From Silene conica (taxonomy: Eukaryota > Streptophyta > Magnoliopsida > Caryophyllales > Caryophyllaceae), in contig CM055312.2 in assembly GCA_029255685.2 (NCBI GenBank), forward strand, positions 51,370,202 through 51,434,201: DNA of 64,000 nt. Direction: 5' to 3'. Shown here piece after piece: positions 1-10,032 of the stretch (positions are counted from its first letter, which is position 1; every line of letters begins with the position of its first letter). A program made the translations under genes and the position numbers. The notes beneath the pieces were generated by a model that saw only the letters and a program-made list of their open reading frames with translations, was not told where the DNA came from and searched no databases.

Positions 1-300
1 ATGCTTAACATTGATAATGAGAGCATATGGAAGTTTAAAAGGAATGGAAGAAAGGGAAAAGGGAAGAAGGTCTTCCTCACAACACCATCTAAGGAAAAGA
101 CCTTTTCAAAAGGTGCTTCTACATCCTTTTCAAAAGTTGAAGACAAGTGTCATTATTGCACAGAGATGGGTCATTAGAAGCGGAATTGCCAAAAGTACCT
201 TAACGACCTAAAAACAGGAAAGGCTATTGCCGTAGGTAATAATTCTCGTTTAAAGTTCATGTTATTTTGTCAACCTTTGTATGGTGATACAAGTTGTTAA
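1..300 (+). pseudogene. Copia Gag C-terminus with CCHC zinc knuckle, interrupted by a stop
   Basis: The frame starting at base 1 encodes a lysine-rich tail, then a CCHC knuckle beginning CHYCTEMGH, then the segment KRNCQKYLNDLKTG. It ends at a stop at 298-300. It matches the C-terminus of the 302-residue Gag at 57391-58299 almost residue for residue. A TAG at 175-177 replaces the tryptophan codon found inside the knuckle of the other copy, so the protein would stop within the nucleic-acid-binding motif. The N-terminal part is outside the window. In Copia elements this domain binds genomic RNA during particle assembly. The premature stop makes this copy non-functional. Confidence 0.85.
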
Positions 301-2891
301 CTATCACCCTTTTTAATTGTTTTTAAGGGGCACCTTCTGGTGACGCAGGCAAGGAAAATGAAGCTTGAAGTTCCTTACATGGATTGCTATGGTAGCATCC
401 AGTGATTGAAGACATGAAGAGCTTGGCTCTAATTTTCATTATCGTCTTCATTCATTTATGCATTTTTATTTTCAAGAACAATTTCCTTTCCTGTAAGACA
501 AGGATACAAATCCTAAACAATGGTTGTATTTTGGATATTGGTGACTTGGCTTTCAACCCAAGTCACTCCTTTTGTTCTAAATCAAATAGTTGATTCCTAA
601 AATAAATTGCATACCTTGTAAACATGAATTAATGTGATCTAAAATCACTAAAATAGTACCCTGAAACGTTTATTGTACAATAACATTGATACGATCAATA
701 TAAAGAATCAAAGTGTTGATTAATTTAAACGGAGATCTACACCAAATGAAGAAACTCTCAATCAAAATGAGATATAATTAGTTCATTATAAGATGATCAC
801 TTTAAGTGAAAATGAGAATGAATTTATCTCCCTAAAATACCTTTTGTCATTCAATACATTGGTTATGAGAAATTGCTATCCTTTTATAAATAAAGGTTAT
901 TTTAAAGGATAGAGTGGGAGATAATATTTCGCCCGTAAACCAATGATATAAATGTAGGATCTTAGAGTATAATCCTACATGGGATTCTTAAGAAGAACCC
1001 TAAATGAATGGATAGAAGAAACTACGAGAGGACACAGAAGAAACTACGGGAGGACACGAAAGGAAATGTTCCTCATGTCATTGTTTCTTAGAGAGGATAA
1101 AAGGAAACCCCGTATGAAATCGAAGGGAAACCGGTTCCTTAATAATAATATTTCTCAAAATTATAAGATAATAGAAGAGAAATCATCTCTGTTCTCTCAG
1201 TGGTAGTATAATGATATTTCTCAAAATTATAAGATAATAGAGGAGAAATCATCTCTGTTCTCTCGAAGAATTATAAGGGAATATCATGTCATGTTCATTT
1301 TGAGGAAACGAAGACAGAAATGAAAAGTTCATTTAAGTAGTGATATTGATTGAGTGGAAGTCTATCACTATAGAGATAGTGATACTGATTTTAAGTGGTA
1401 GCAAAAGAATATCATGTCATGTTTCGTTTCGAGGAAACAAGGACAAGATATGAAAAGTTCATTTAAGAAATGATATTTATTGAGTGAAAGTCAATCACTA
1501 TAGAGAGAGTGATATTGGTTTTAGTGGGAGCGATATTCATTAGAGAATTGAACATACCATTAGGAGAGAATGGTGATTCTTTAGAGTATAAAGAATAAGA
1601 AGTTCTCAAGTCTAGATGAATAATATGTAATATATCATAGGATGATGGAGCTTCACGAGAAGGTTTATTATATTGATAATAAAAGGGTCACCCATTAGAA
1701 ATCAAAAGGGTTGGATAAATTATTCATATTGATGAATATAGAATCATGATTCATACAACCTAAAACTTTTGATTAATAGCCACGATAATTGAATGATGGG
1801 TTCTCAAAGAGAACGAGTAAGGAAAACTTAAATAACTACAAAATAGATTTTAGTACATAAGTGACTAGGTACTTTAGAGCGATAAGTTGATCCCTCTGAC
1901 ATACCAATACGTCACGAGTTATGAGATAACAGTGGGAGCTTCTTTCATAGAAAGAAACTCAAGATCTAGAAAGAGTTCTGGACATGTACTCAAATAAGAT
2001 CATATTATACGAGATAATATGAGTTGGAAGAAGACTAAAAATTTGTAGGTTTTGAAAACATGAATAAAAGGTTTATTCGCAAATTCAAACCACTAATACA
2101 AATTGATGATCATGCATCAAATGCTATGGAGCAGTAATATTGTATTGACTGTCCATACATGACAATATTGTTTGAGTTATAATTAACTCACAATTAAAAG
2201 ATACTTTGTCAAATCCAAATGGGTTGTAAGAGACAATTTTTGAACCCAATAAAGTGAACTGGATTAACTTAGTATAGCCCCTAGCCGCTTGTATGAGGTG
2301 ACATCTCGAAGCGGCTAGAGTGTGAGACGATTGATGGCAAGTTCAAATGCCATAGAGTCATAAGGGATGACTAGTCGATCACATAGACAGACTGTGGGAG
2401 ACACTCTGTCGGGCAAAGTGACCGCTTATAGAGTTCTGGAAATTTTATAATAGCCCGGTCGTGGCAAGAGCTGCTATAGTATTCTTGTGAGTCAATTCTT
2501 AGACTAAAGACTACTCTCCCAAGATGGCACAGTTTTGGCATAGCCTTGATCCATTCCCTACGACTTTTCGTAACTGGAGTCAAATGAGATTGTTTTGGGT
2601 TGTGTCTGGCTGTGGCTAGTTAAAGGGCGTAGTGCAATAGGAATTGTCCACCCCTTTGTCAGGGTTGTTCAAATTTCAAGGCCACTCGAGGAGAAGTTAA
2701 CTGGAAATGCGTGGCCACGCTCGGAACGTATGGTAGATAATTCCGGTCAAACAGTTAATCTCCTTATCGAGGAAACCACTCATGAAATGATCAAATGCAA
2801 GTACGACCTGAAAGACACCTTACATTGAGTGGGAGATTGTAATAGGACAAGAAAATTGGTGACGCACACTTGTCGAGGACAAGTGGGAGAT
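301..2891 (+). other. Non-coding 3' interior of the gag-only Copia element
   Basis: This 2.6-kb AT-rich stretch has only short, unconvincing ORFs. It corresponds, reversed, to 54971-57390, so it is a conserved non-coding interior rather than random flank. There are local duplications near 1155-1275, where an approximately 50-bp segment ending AGGAGAAATCATCTCTG occurs twice, and another near 1320-1530. A 70-codon ORF on the opposite strand (2371-2583) is also present at 55284-55493, but it is antisense to gag and broken in the third family member, so I do not call it a gene. The purine tract AAGTGGGAGAT at 2881-2891 is the likely polypurine tract. Confidence 0.65.
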
Positions 2892-4142
2892 TGTTGGGAT
2901 ATGTGTCCTCAACAATAGTGCGATCACATAATTAAATCTCATGACGAGAATGCGCAAGGGATGATACAAAATTATATAGTCAACTGACCAACATTAATCA
3001 GTAATGATTGGCTAGCTAGAGTTTGACATTACTGTCGTATGACGGTGGTGGTCAGTTGATCCCTTTAGGTCACACCTATAGGACAATTCCCTTAATTGAT
3101 AAAATGATCAAATGTATATTGATACGAGTAGATCAGATTTCTTAAACTCGTATATCGAGAAATCAGAGGTTAAATCTTAATGTAAGATTTATGTTTGAAA
3201 TTGAACATGTCAATTTTCAAACATTATACGATATTTATGAAATGTCGTAATTAGAATGAATCGGGTTGAATATATTACAAATGTTGTAAATCGTATTGAC
3301 GATTAATAAAATAACCATTTTATATTAATAATTACGAATTACTAGTCAAATTGTTAAATATGATTTATTTAATTTGTAAATGATATTTATTTAATAAATA
3401 TGCATTTTAAATTAAACTAGAATTGTTTTTATAATTGTGACATATTGTATGTCATACATGATTATACAATTGTACAAATTGACAATTGTAAAATGGAAGT
3501 CCATTCCTTAATATGGGTGCCGGTTTTAAGAAAGTATTTATGGGTGTGTTTTGTGTCTTAAGTACACAATAAAACACAAACCTAGAAAGTATAACCTTGA
3601 GCCACTCTATTTGGTTTGGTAAGACAAAAAGCACCATTTTGGCGCTTCCCATGAGAGCTCACGGCAACACCACCCAAAAACCCATCAAATGTGAAAATGT
3701 TTACATGTGACTTCATTCTACCTCTTAGCTAAGTTTTCTAGTATGAGAAAACTATAATCAAAACCTCTAATATTATTTCATAATATATTAATATAATGGG
3801 ATTATATTAACAATACTACAATTGTTATAGTATTCTCATATTATTTATTCTAATAAGAGATTAGAATATAGTTTAAGGAAAACCGTTTTAAACACCTAGC
3901 TCGTGTAAATCTCGGTTTCAGGGATTGTTTTGGGTGCATCACAAAGGAGGTAATCTACCTTGATTACTAAGTTTGGAGGATCATCCTAGCACCGGTTCCG
4001 TCGGATTGTAAGCATTCGACATCTTATTTCCGCATTTTTATTTAGCATGCATAAGATCTTGAAACCCTAATTAAACGAGTTAATTAGTATATGATAATTA
4101 GTAAGACTAATTATTTGGGGCGTGTAAAACATGAACCCTTCA
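2892..4142 (+). repeat. 3' LTR of the left gag-only Copia element
   Basis: It begins TGTTGGGATATGTGTCC immediately after the purine tract and is similar to the reverse complement of the LTRs at 53696-54970, 60753-62027 and 62115-63340. The length of about 1,250 bp fits the 1,226-1,275 bp of those LTRs. The right boundary is placed at the CA in CCCTTCA. The start is certain, the end is approximate. Confidence 0.75.
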
Positions 4143-4287
4143 TTACGTAATTATATCAATATATAATCACATTTCTCAGTGCTATCCTATAGGTGTGACC
4201 TTTAGGGATCAGCTGATTATCGCCATCATATGACAGTAACGTCAAACTTCTAGTGAGCCAATCGTTGCCGATAAACGTTAACCAACT
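4143..4287 (-). repeat. Copia LTR fragment, part 1 (continues at 7006-7093)
   Basis: The stretch with CTATAGGTGTGACC and the following AGGGATCAGCTGA resembles, in the same orientation, the LTR at 62115-63340. It is therefore a minus-oriented Copia LTR piece. It is interrupted by the solo Gypsy LTR and resumes at 7006, ending CCAACA at 7093 next to the interior of the Copia pol fragment. Its left limit is unclear. Confidence 0.65.
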
Positions 4288-4488
4288 TGTAACATCCCGT
4301 ATTTTTATAAAATTTAAAAGTAGTTTTCGGAATTTAATAATATTTTAATTATAATTCGTGAGTTTTATTTTAAGAAATGTCGTTAAGTTCCATCTTAAGT
4401 TGTTTAATCTAAAGATTTCACGTTTACTTGGTAATTTCCGTTTTAAGATTTTCCGCTCCTTACATTTTACAAACCCGACTCAAGTCAA

Positions 4489-4495
4489 TATAAAG
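4489..4495 (+). promoter_or_regulatory. TATA box of the solo Gypsy LTR
   Basis: TATAAAG lies 201 bp inside the LTR and is followed by a pyrimidine-rich stretch (CCTACCTCCCTTTCC), a usual layout for a plant retroelement promoter. The start of transcription is inferred, not shown. Confidence 0.5.
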
Positions 4496-5235
4496 GACAC
4501 CCTACCTCCCTTTCCACGTTGCTTCCTCCATCTCCCCAAAAATAAGAATACTGTAACAATTGTTCCTCCATTGTTACTCATTTCCACTTCACAAAATCAT
4601 CATCCATTTACTCATTTCAACTCCGATTGACGCAAGGTTTTCACCTACGCTTTCCTCTCTTCATTCCCGTTCTTTCTATCTCTTTCAATTTCCGTTTCGT
4701 CAAAGTTGATTTCGGGGCTGTTTTGAGGTTTACTTGAAATTACCCTCAAATAACCCGTTTTTGTTGTTTGTAGGTGTCGACTTGGACGACCCGGACAAGA
4801 ACTCGTACATTGTTCAAGATTAGAAGTGAAAAATCGCTCTCTTAAGGTGACGATAATGAGAAACTCGGCCTTTTGTCTAATATTAGCACTTTACATGATT
4901 TTAGTATGTTTAGTTACTAGAAACATGTTTAGGTTATGTGGATTGTGGTTGTGATGCTGTAAATTAGTTAGTAATATGCTAGGGTTTGATGTTTATATGT
5001 TTCTCACATGAGTTATTGAGTATTGATAATGGGTATGTTGTTTATGAGGAAAAATGGGTGTTCTATTGTTGGTTATGAAAGTTAATGTTTGATCCATGAA
5101 AATGATTAAAGATGTGATATGAATGTTTGGATATGCTGTAAATAATGATTTTAGAAGTGTATGCAAAGTATGGAAACAAGTTCTTGAAGTTTGATTGAAG
5201 TTTAAGATTGACGGAATGCGCGATTTTGGTACAGC

Positions 5236-5561
5236 GGGTTCCCAACCGGTCTGAGGCCGGCGGCCGGTGGACCGGCTGAGAGCCCCATTTGCTATTTGTT
5301 GTTTGTCTTTCGTGTTTTGCAAAAATTGGGAAAAAAGGGTCCCTAGCCGGTGGACCGGCAGCCGGCCGGCCGGCTGGGAGACCTTATTGTTGTTTTTGGT
5401 TGGTTTCGTAAGTGTTGGGAAAAGGGTTCCCAGCCGGTGGACCGGCAGCCGGCCGACCGGCTGGGAGTACCTCATTGTTGTTTTTCTTTGTTTGGCGCAT
5501 GAGAGATTGGGTCTCTCAGCCGGCCAACCGGCAGTCTGTGGCTGACCGGCTGAGAGCCCCT
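5236..5561 (+). repeat. Array I: four CCGG palindromes in the solo LTR
   Basis: Four GC-rich units of about 50 bp start near 5236, 5338, 5424 and 5510, separated by AT-rich spacers. Each has outer arms such as CCCAGCCGG and CCGGCTGGG around an inner pair of CCGG arms. The outer arms differ between units (CCCAG with CTGGG, CTCAG with CTGAG). The array lies about 740 bp downstream of the TATA box and would be transcribed. Confidence 0.9.
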
Positions 5562-6184
5562 GATCGAATTATTTTGTTCATAACTTATGTTTCGCATGTC
5601 GGATTTGTTTGATTCTTTTTCCGTATGTTTCGTATGCTCGTTTGAAGTCCCAAGATATTGGGCGGCGCTTATGTCGGGTTCGGTAATGGATTTGAGGATG
5701 AAAGACCCCCCGGTCGGGCAACCGGAAGGGAAACCGGCTCTCGCCTCAAATTAGTTCCCGAAGTCGACTAAGCGTTACATGGATGTTTAGAGATGAGATA
5801 CTTATGAAATGATTGTCATTCGAGTTTGATTTGTTGTACATCTTAGAGCTGACTTTTGTAATTTGTGTAAACCTGCTGTGCGCTGCTATAGTACGCGAGT
5901 TCTCACCTGATTGCATTGTGTAGCTGGTTGGCCGTAGTGACTTGGTTCTCACGGTAAGGTCTTAGATTGTCTGCCCGCCTTCGGGCATATCTCGTTCCTA
6001 GCTAGCTCGGGTCTTGGGGGTGCCTTGTGCACTTGTCGAATCGGGGATCGTAATCCGTTTGCGCTCCGAGAGTCTGGCCAGGTTTAGACTAGGACAATCT
6101 TTTGATGTCGTCCTACCAGGGTGTTGTATAGTCTGAGATTGGGGATGTCGTGGTATATAGACGAGTCGATTGTTGGCCTGCTCA

Positions 6185-6325
6185 TAGTAGTAAGAGTCGA
6201 GTCGCTTGGATGACCTATCTCTTGTTTGTTGAGTCACTTGGATGACCTATCTCTTGTTTGTAGAGTCACTTGGTTGGCCTATAGTTGTTAGAGTCGAGTC
6301 ACTAGGTGACCTATCTCTTGTTGAT
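6185..6325 (+). repeat. 32-bp tandem repeat with a short hairpin in each unit
   Basis: Four units begin at about 6201, 6233, 6265 and 6298. Three have complementary ends, for example GTCACTTGGATGAC and GTCACTAGGTGAC, in which GTCA pairs with TGAC. The third unit (GTCACTTGGTTGGC) is degenerate. The array occupies the same relative place in the LTR as the hairpin array of the LTR at 30462-33489, but has a different sequence. Confidence 0.75.
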
Positions 6326-7005
6326 ATAAATGGATGTTGAGCATGCTTTAGTCTGTGTATAAGAATGTTTAATGCTTGGTTATGTTAGTATTGTTCGTCC
6401 AAGGCATTGGACGACTCTTGGGCTAGTTTCGTAAATGGTTTGGATTGAAAGACCCCCCGGCCTGGCAACCGGAAGGGAAACCGGCTCTCCTTCCAAATAG
6501 TTTCCGAAGTTGGTTGAGAGCCTTTGCATAGTATTGGATGATGATATGAGATTGAGATATTGTTATATATGCTTCACATGTTTTATATATGTTGGAGTAT
6601 GTTGGATGTTTTACGTGTTACATGTCATTGATAATAGGTGGCTAGGAGCACTCTAGTCACTCCCCACTGACTGTGGCGCACATGTTGTATGTGTGTAGGT
6701 ACATGAGGCTGTTTTGCGGGGGTTACGTTGAGGCTAGCGAGCGATGATCCTTCATCGTTGACTTTTACCTATTCGTTAGCTAGACCTTAGACTTACGTTT
6801 CAGTATTTTGTGCCTGTAGGGATATGCTATCCCGGGCTGTTTTGTATCGCACTTATATACTTATTTATGTTTCTTTTTCTTCCGCATGTTTTTTATTGTT
6901 AAGACACCTCGCATGTTTTTCTTATCATGTCAAAAGTTTTAAATTCCGCTGCATTTTTGGCATGTTTTGTATGTTTACTTTTACACTTTCGCGAGGGGTT
7001 TTACA

Positions 7006-7093
7006 AACTGATTAATATACTAAGTATCCCTGTGTGATCCTGTAAAAGATTTATTCAAATAATCACACACTGTGGAGGACATTTACTCCAACA
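7006..7093 (-). repeat. Copia LTR fragment, part 2 (end of LTR)
   Basis: This continues the LTR of 4143-4287 after the solo LTR. It ends ACTCCAACA, directly followed by ATCTCCCACTTGTCC, the reversed purine tract shared with the Copia elements further right. It is thus the 3' LTR end of the minus-strand Copia pol fragment. Confidence 0.7.
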
Positions 7094-7914
7094 ATCTCCC
7101 ACTTGTCCTACAAGTATGTGTGCAATTATGATTCTCATATCCATAAATTATTCTCCCACTCAATGGAAGACAAATTGCAAATTCTCACCTTACAAGGTCG
7201 TATCTCCTAAGTAATCATATCAAGAGTGGTTTCCTCGACCAGAGAGTAACATAACTGATACGAATCATATTCGAGCATGACCATGCGTATAAGTTACTAC
7301 TCCTCGAGTGGCCCTGAGAAATATATATAAAACCTGATAAAGGCTGGATATTTTCCTTGCCTTATAACCCGTCGATGGAAGCACAATATGAAATGGCCCA
7401 GTAAAAATACGATTGGCCTCCTTTTACGGTGCGACCTGGGATAGAAACCTAGGCCACCCAAAAACTGTCTATATATATCGCAAGAAAAAAGCAATGGTCA
7501 AAAGAACCGACTTTAGGAATCACAATAGACGTCCCATCCACGACCAGGCACCTAATGTATCTTAACATTTAGGACTCTATGTTGTGGTCACCATGTCCTA
7601 TGCGATATCATATACCCATATTTGTTATTGAACAGTTAAACGATTGACTTATGGAATATTGAACCTTCCATCCTTCAACTAACAAAATAATCACCGGAGT
7701 TATCAGCTCATATTGGTGTTTACGGACAATGCAGACATATAAAGTAAAACAGTTCACTGTGTGGTGTTCAAAATTGTCATACAATCCACATGTAATACAA
7801 TACAAAGAAATTCAATGATTTTATTAATTAATAATTGAAATGATCAAATATCAATCAAATAATGTTTATTACAACTCTGGAACACGTTTTATTCCCATGG
7901 ATGAGATGTGCCCT

Positions 7915-9162
7915 TCATGCTGTAAAGCTTTGCTTGGAACTCTTCCAGCTCACTGCTCCACCATTAAGAGTAAAGACAAAACCCGACTGAGATTTGGAAT
8001 CATCACGATCGGTTTGGAAACTAGCATCTATGTAACCCTTAGCACATAGCTCCGTGTCTCCACCATATACCAAAGCCCAATCCTTAGTCCTTCGTAAGTA
8101 CTTAAGGATGTTCTTGACGACTATCCAGTGACTTTCACCTGGTTTATTTTGGTAACGGCTGACCATACTCAATTCATATGCCACGTCTGGACGTGTGCAC
8201 ATCATGCCATACATAATCAACCCTACTGCCGAAGCATAAGGTATCCGACTCATGCGTTCGGTTTCTTCCAGTGTTCTAGGTGATTGTTTCTTATTCAGAT
8301 GCACCCCATGAACAACAGGAAGGTAACCTCTCTTGGAGTTTGTCATACTGAATATTTCAAGAATCTTATCTATATAATCTTCTTGACTCAATGCCAACAT
8401 CCTTTTCGATCTATCTCTATAGATACGGATGCCTAGAATCCTTTGTGCCTCACCCAAATCTTTCATTTTGAAATGGTTCTTTAACCATGTCTTAACCGAC
8501 GAGAGCATGGGAATGTCGTTTCCAATCAGTAGTATGTCATCTACATACAATACTAGGAACACGATTTTACTCCCACTTGACTTGATATACAGACATGGTT
8601 CTTCGACACTTCGAATGAATCCGTTCTGTTTTATCACGTCATCAAAACGATGATTCCAACTCCGTAATGCTTGCTTAAGTCCATAGATGGACCGCTTAAG
8701 CTTGCACACTTTCTTAGGATGTTTAGGATCGATGAAATCCTCTGGTTGTATCATATACAGTTCTTCTTCCAAAACCCGTTTAGGATGGCGGTTTTCACAT
8801 CCATTTGCCAAATCTCATAATCATGAAATGCGGCTATCGCTAAGATAATCCGAATAGATATAAGCATTACGACTGGAGCAAATATCTCATCATAGTGCAA
8901 CTCGTGTACTTGAGTGAAACCTTTTGCCACCAATCGTGCTTTATAAACATCTGGTTGTCCATCTAATGCACACTTTATCTTATAAAGCCATTTGCACTGA
9001 AGGGGTCTTACCTTTTCAGGCAAAACAACCAAATCCTATACTTGATTCTCTTGCATGGAATCTATTTCGGACTTTATGGTTTTGAGCCATAACTTAGAGT
9101 TGGAACAGGTCATGGCTCCTTTGTAGGTAGCTGGTTTGTTACCCTCAAGGAGTAAAATGTTT
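7915..9162 (-). pseudogene. Copia reverse transcriptase and partial RNase H, decayed
   Basis: Reading on the minus strand, the RT begins near 9030 with the CKWLYKIK motif, continues through ARLVAKGFTQ and the conserved DVKTAILNG segment, and contains the catalytic YVDD within VLYVDDILLIG. RNase H begins after the MCTRPDVA motif and runs to SWKSSKQS, then stops at 7915. Defects seen: a TAG at 9036-9038 where tryptophan is expected, a frameshift near 8765-8775 separating the two RT pieces, and loss of the RNase H C-terminus. RT and RNase H normally copy element RNA into DNA in the virus-like particle. This copy cannot encode an active enzyme. Family assignment to Ty1/Copia is secure from the YVDD context and the integrase-RT order. 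Confidence 0.9.
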
Positions 9163-9163
9163 T

Positions 9164-9693
9164 CTACAACCATACCAATGTATCGGCCTGGGGGGGGGGG
9201 GGGTGAGAAACTCGAACCGACCTCCTAGGTTCCTCTAGAATGGATACCATAGCAGATGTGGAAGGAACACTTTGTTCCATCACACTGTTGGTTTCTGGTT
9301 CTTGAACCTCTGACATATCAAAAGTTCTACTATTCTGTTTGTTCGAGAGAAACTCTTTCTCTAAAAACTTCGCACAAGCCGTAACAAACACTCTTTGTTC
9401 GGTAGGTGAATAAAAGTAGTGACCCAAAATTTTTTTCCGATAACCTACAAAGTAAGTCTTGACCGATCGTGGGCCTAGCTTGTCTTCGTGTCTCCACTTG
9501 ACATAAGCTTCACAGCCCCAAACCCGAATAAAAGACAAGTCAGAAACTTTTCCTTTCCATATCTCATTTGGAGTCTTGTCCGCTGCTTTAGTCGGACTTC
9601 GGTTAAGTATTAGAGCAGCCGATTGAAGAGCAAATCCCCATAATGAATCAAGCACAACCGTGTGACTCATCATGGATCGAACCAATCTAATAA
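9164..9693 (-). pseudogene. Copia integrase C-terminal part
   Basis: The minus-strand frame encodes ALILNRSPTKA, then TPNEIWKGK, then a tryptophan-glycine-cysteine motif (VWGCEAYVK) and a glycine-containing YFVGYRKK stretch. These are hallmarks of the C-terminal region of Copia integrases, after the catalytic core. The catalytic residues themselves are missing because the fragment is cut at 9693 by the TRIM-like piece. A run of about 14-15 G near 9190-9204 reads as polyproline in the linker to RT and could have a length error. The upstream codons of the open frame beyond 9693 come from TRIM sequence and are not part of the protein. Confidence 0.85.
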
Positions 9694-10032
9694 TGTAAGA
9701 ACCCGACCCGCCACCGTCGTAACACATACCCAATAAGATGAGTGTGCACTTTTGGGCCCGTTATTTGTCCTCACTTAAGCCCAAAAGCACAAAGCCTTGT
9801 TACTAAGTGGTGGGTGGAGGTTATTATAAACATATCACAAACCTCACATTCTACCGATGTGGGACAACTTTTTTCTCATACTCTTGGGGTGTTACAAACT
9901 CCCCCACTTAAAGAACACAACGTCCTCGTTGTGCCTCAAACTTGACCACAACCAGGGCCAGAATCCTCCCCCGCAAGGTGTGTGACCCGGTACTCCCGAC
10001 CACAGGCTCACAGAATCCTCCCCCGCAAGGTG
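9694..10032 (-). mobile_element. Truncated TRIM: one LTR plus part of the interior
   Basis: Bases 9694-9896 begin TGTAAGAACCCGACCC and end GGGGTGTTACA, closely matching the two 204-bp LTRs of the complete TRIM at 28328-28882. The interior starts AACTCCCCCACTTAAAG as in that copy but ends at about 10032. A 22-bp segment starting CAGAATCCTCCCCC occurs twice (9959-9980 and 10011-10032), the second directly at the junction to Gypsy integrase. The second LTR is missing. Confidence 0.8.

Larger units (their letters stand above)
1..4142 (+). mobile_element. Gag-only Copia-like LTR retrotransposon, right part (left end outside window)
   Basis: The interior (1-2891) ends in a purine tract GTGGGAGAT directly before an LTR that starts with TGTTGGG. 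This is the arrangement of a plant Ty1/Copia 3' end. The same sequence order is found in reverse orientation at 54971-58300: the end of gag, then about 2.5 kb without pol, then the purine tract and LTR. I therefore place both in one family. No RT, RNase H or integrase reading frame is visible between the gag remnant and the purine tract, so the element was mobilised in trans if it moved at all. The 5' LTR lies beyond the left edge, so no target-site duplication can be checked. The LTR end at 4142 is inferred from length and from a terminal CA. Confidence 0.8.
4288..7005 (+). mobile_element. Solo Gypsy LTR (chromovirus-type family), 2.7 kb
   Basis: The sequence begins TGTAACATCCCG and ends GGGGTTTTACA. 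These are the same termini, in the same relative order, as the LTRs of the Gypsy element at 30462-39435. No PBS or coding interior follows. The four bases AACT lie on both sides (4284-4287 and 7006-7009), and joining the flanks restores a continuous Copia LTR. That supports a solo LTR left by recombination between the two LTRs of one insertion. Gypsy duplications are more often 5 bp, so one base may have been lost. The LTR contains a TATA box, an array of CCGG palindromes, two copies of a CCCCCCGG module (5701-5745 and 6446-6490) and a 32-bp tandem hairpin repeat. Confidence 0.85.
7094..9693 (-). mobile_element. Autonomous-type Copia interior fragment (minus strand)
   Basis: The fragment runs from the polypurine tract at 7094-7103 through about 800 bp of non-coding 3' interior into RNase H, RT and the end of integrase. 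It is cut at 9693 by a TRIM-like piece. The 3' interior shares short blocks with the gag-only elements, for example CTCCTCGAGTGGCCCTGAGA near 7301 and again near 55176. It may therefore be a relative of the element that supplied enzymes to the gag-only family. 5' LTR, gag, protease and most of integrase are absent. Confidence 0.8.

Noticed and set aside
9190..9204. Run of about 14-15 G as a G-quadruplex or programmed frameshift site
   Set aside because: It lies in a decayed Copia linker that already has a stop and a frameshift. A single homopolymer run is as likely a slippage product or a sequencing error.
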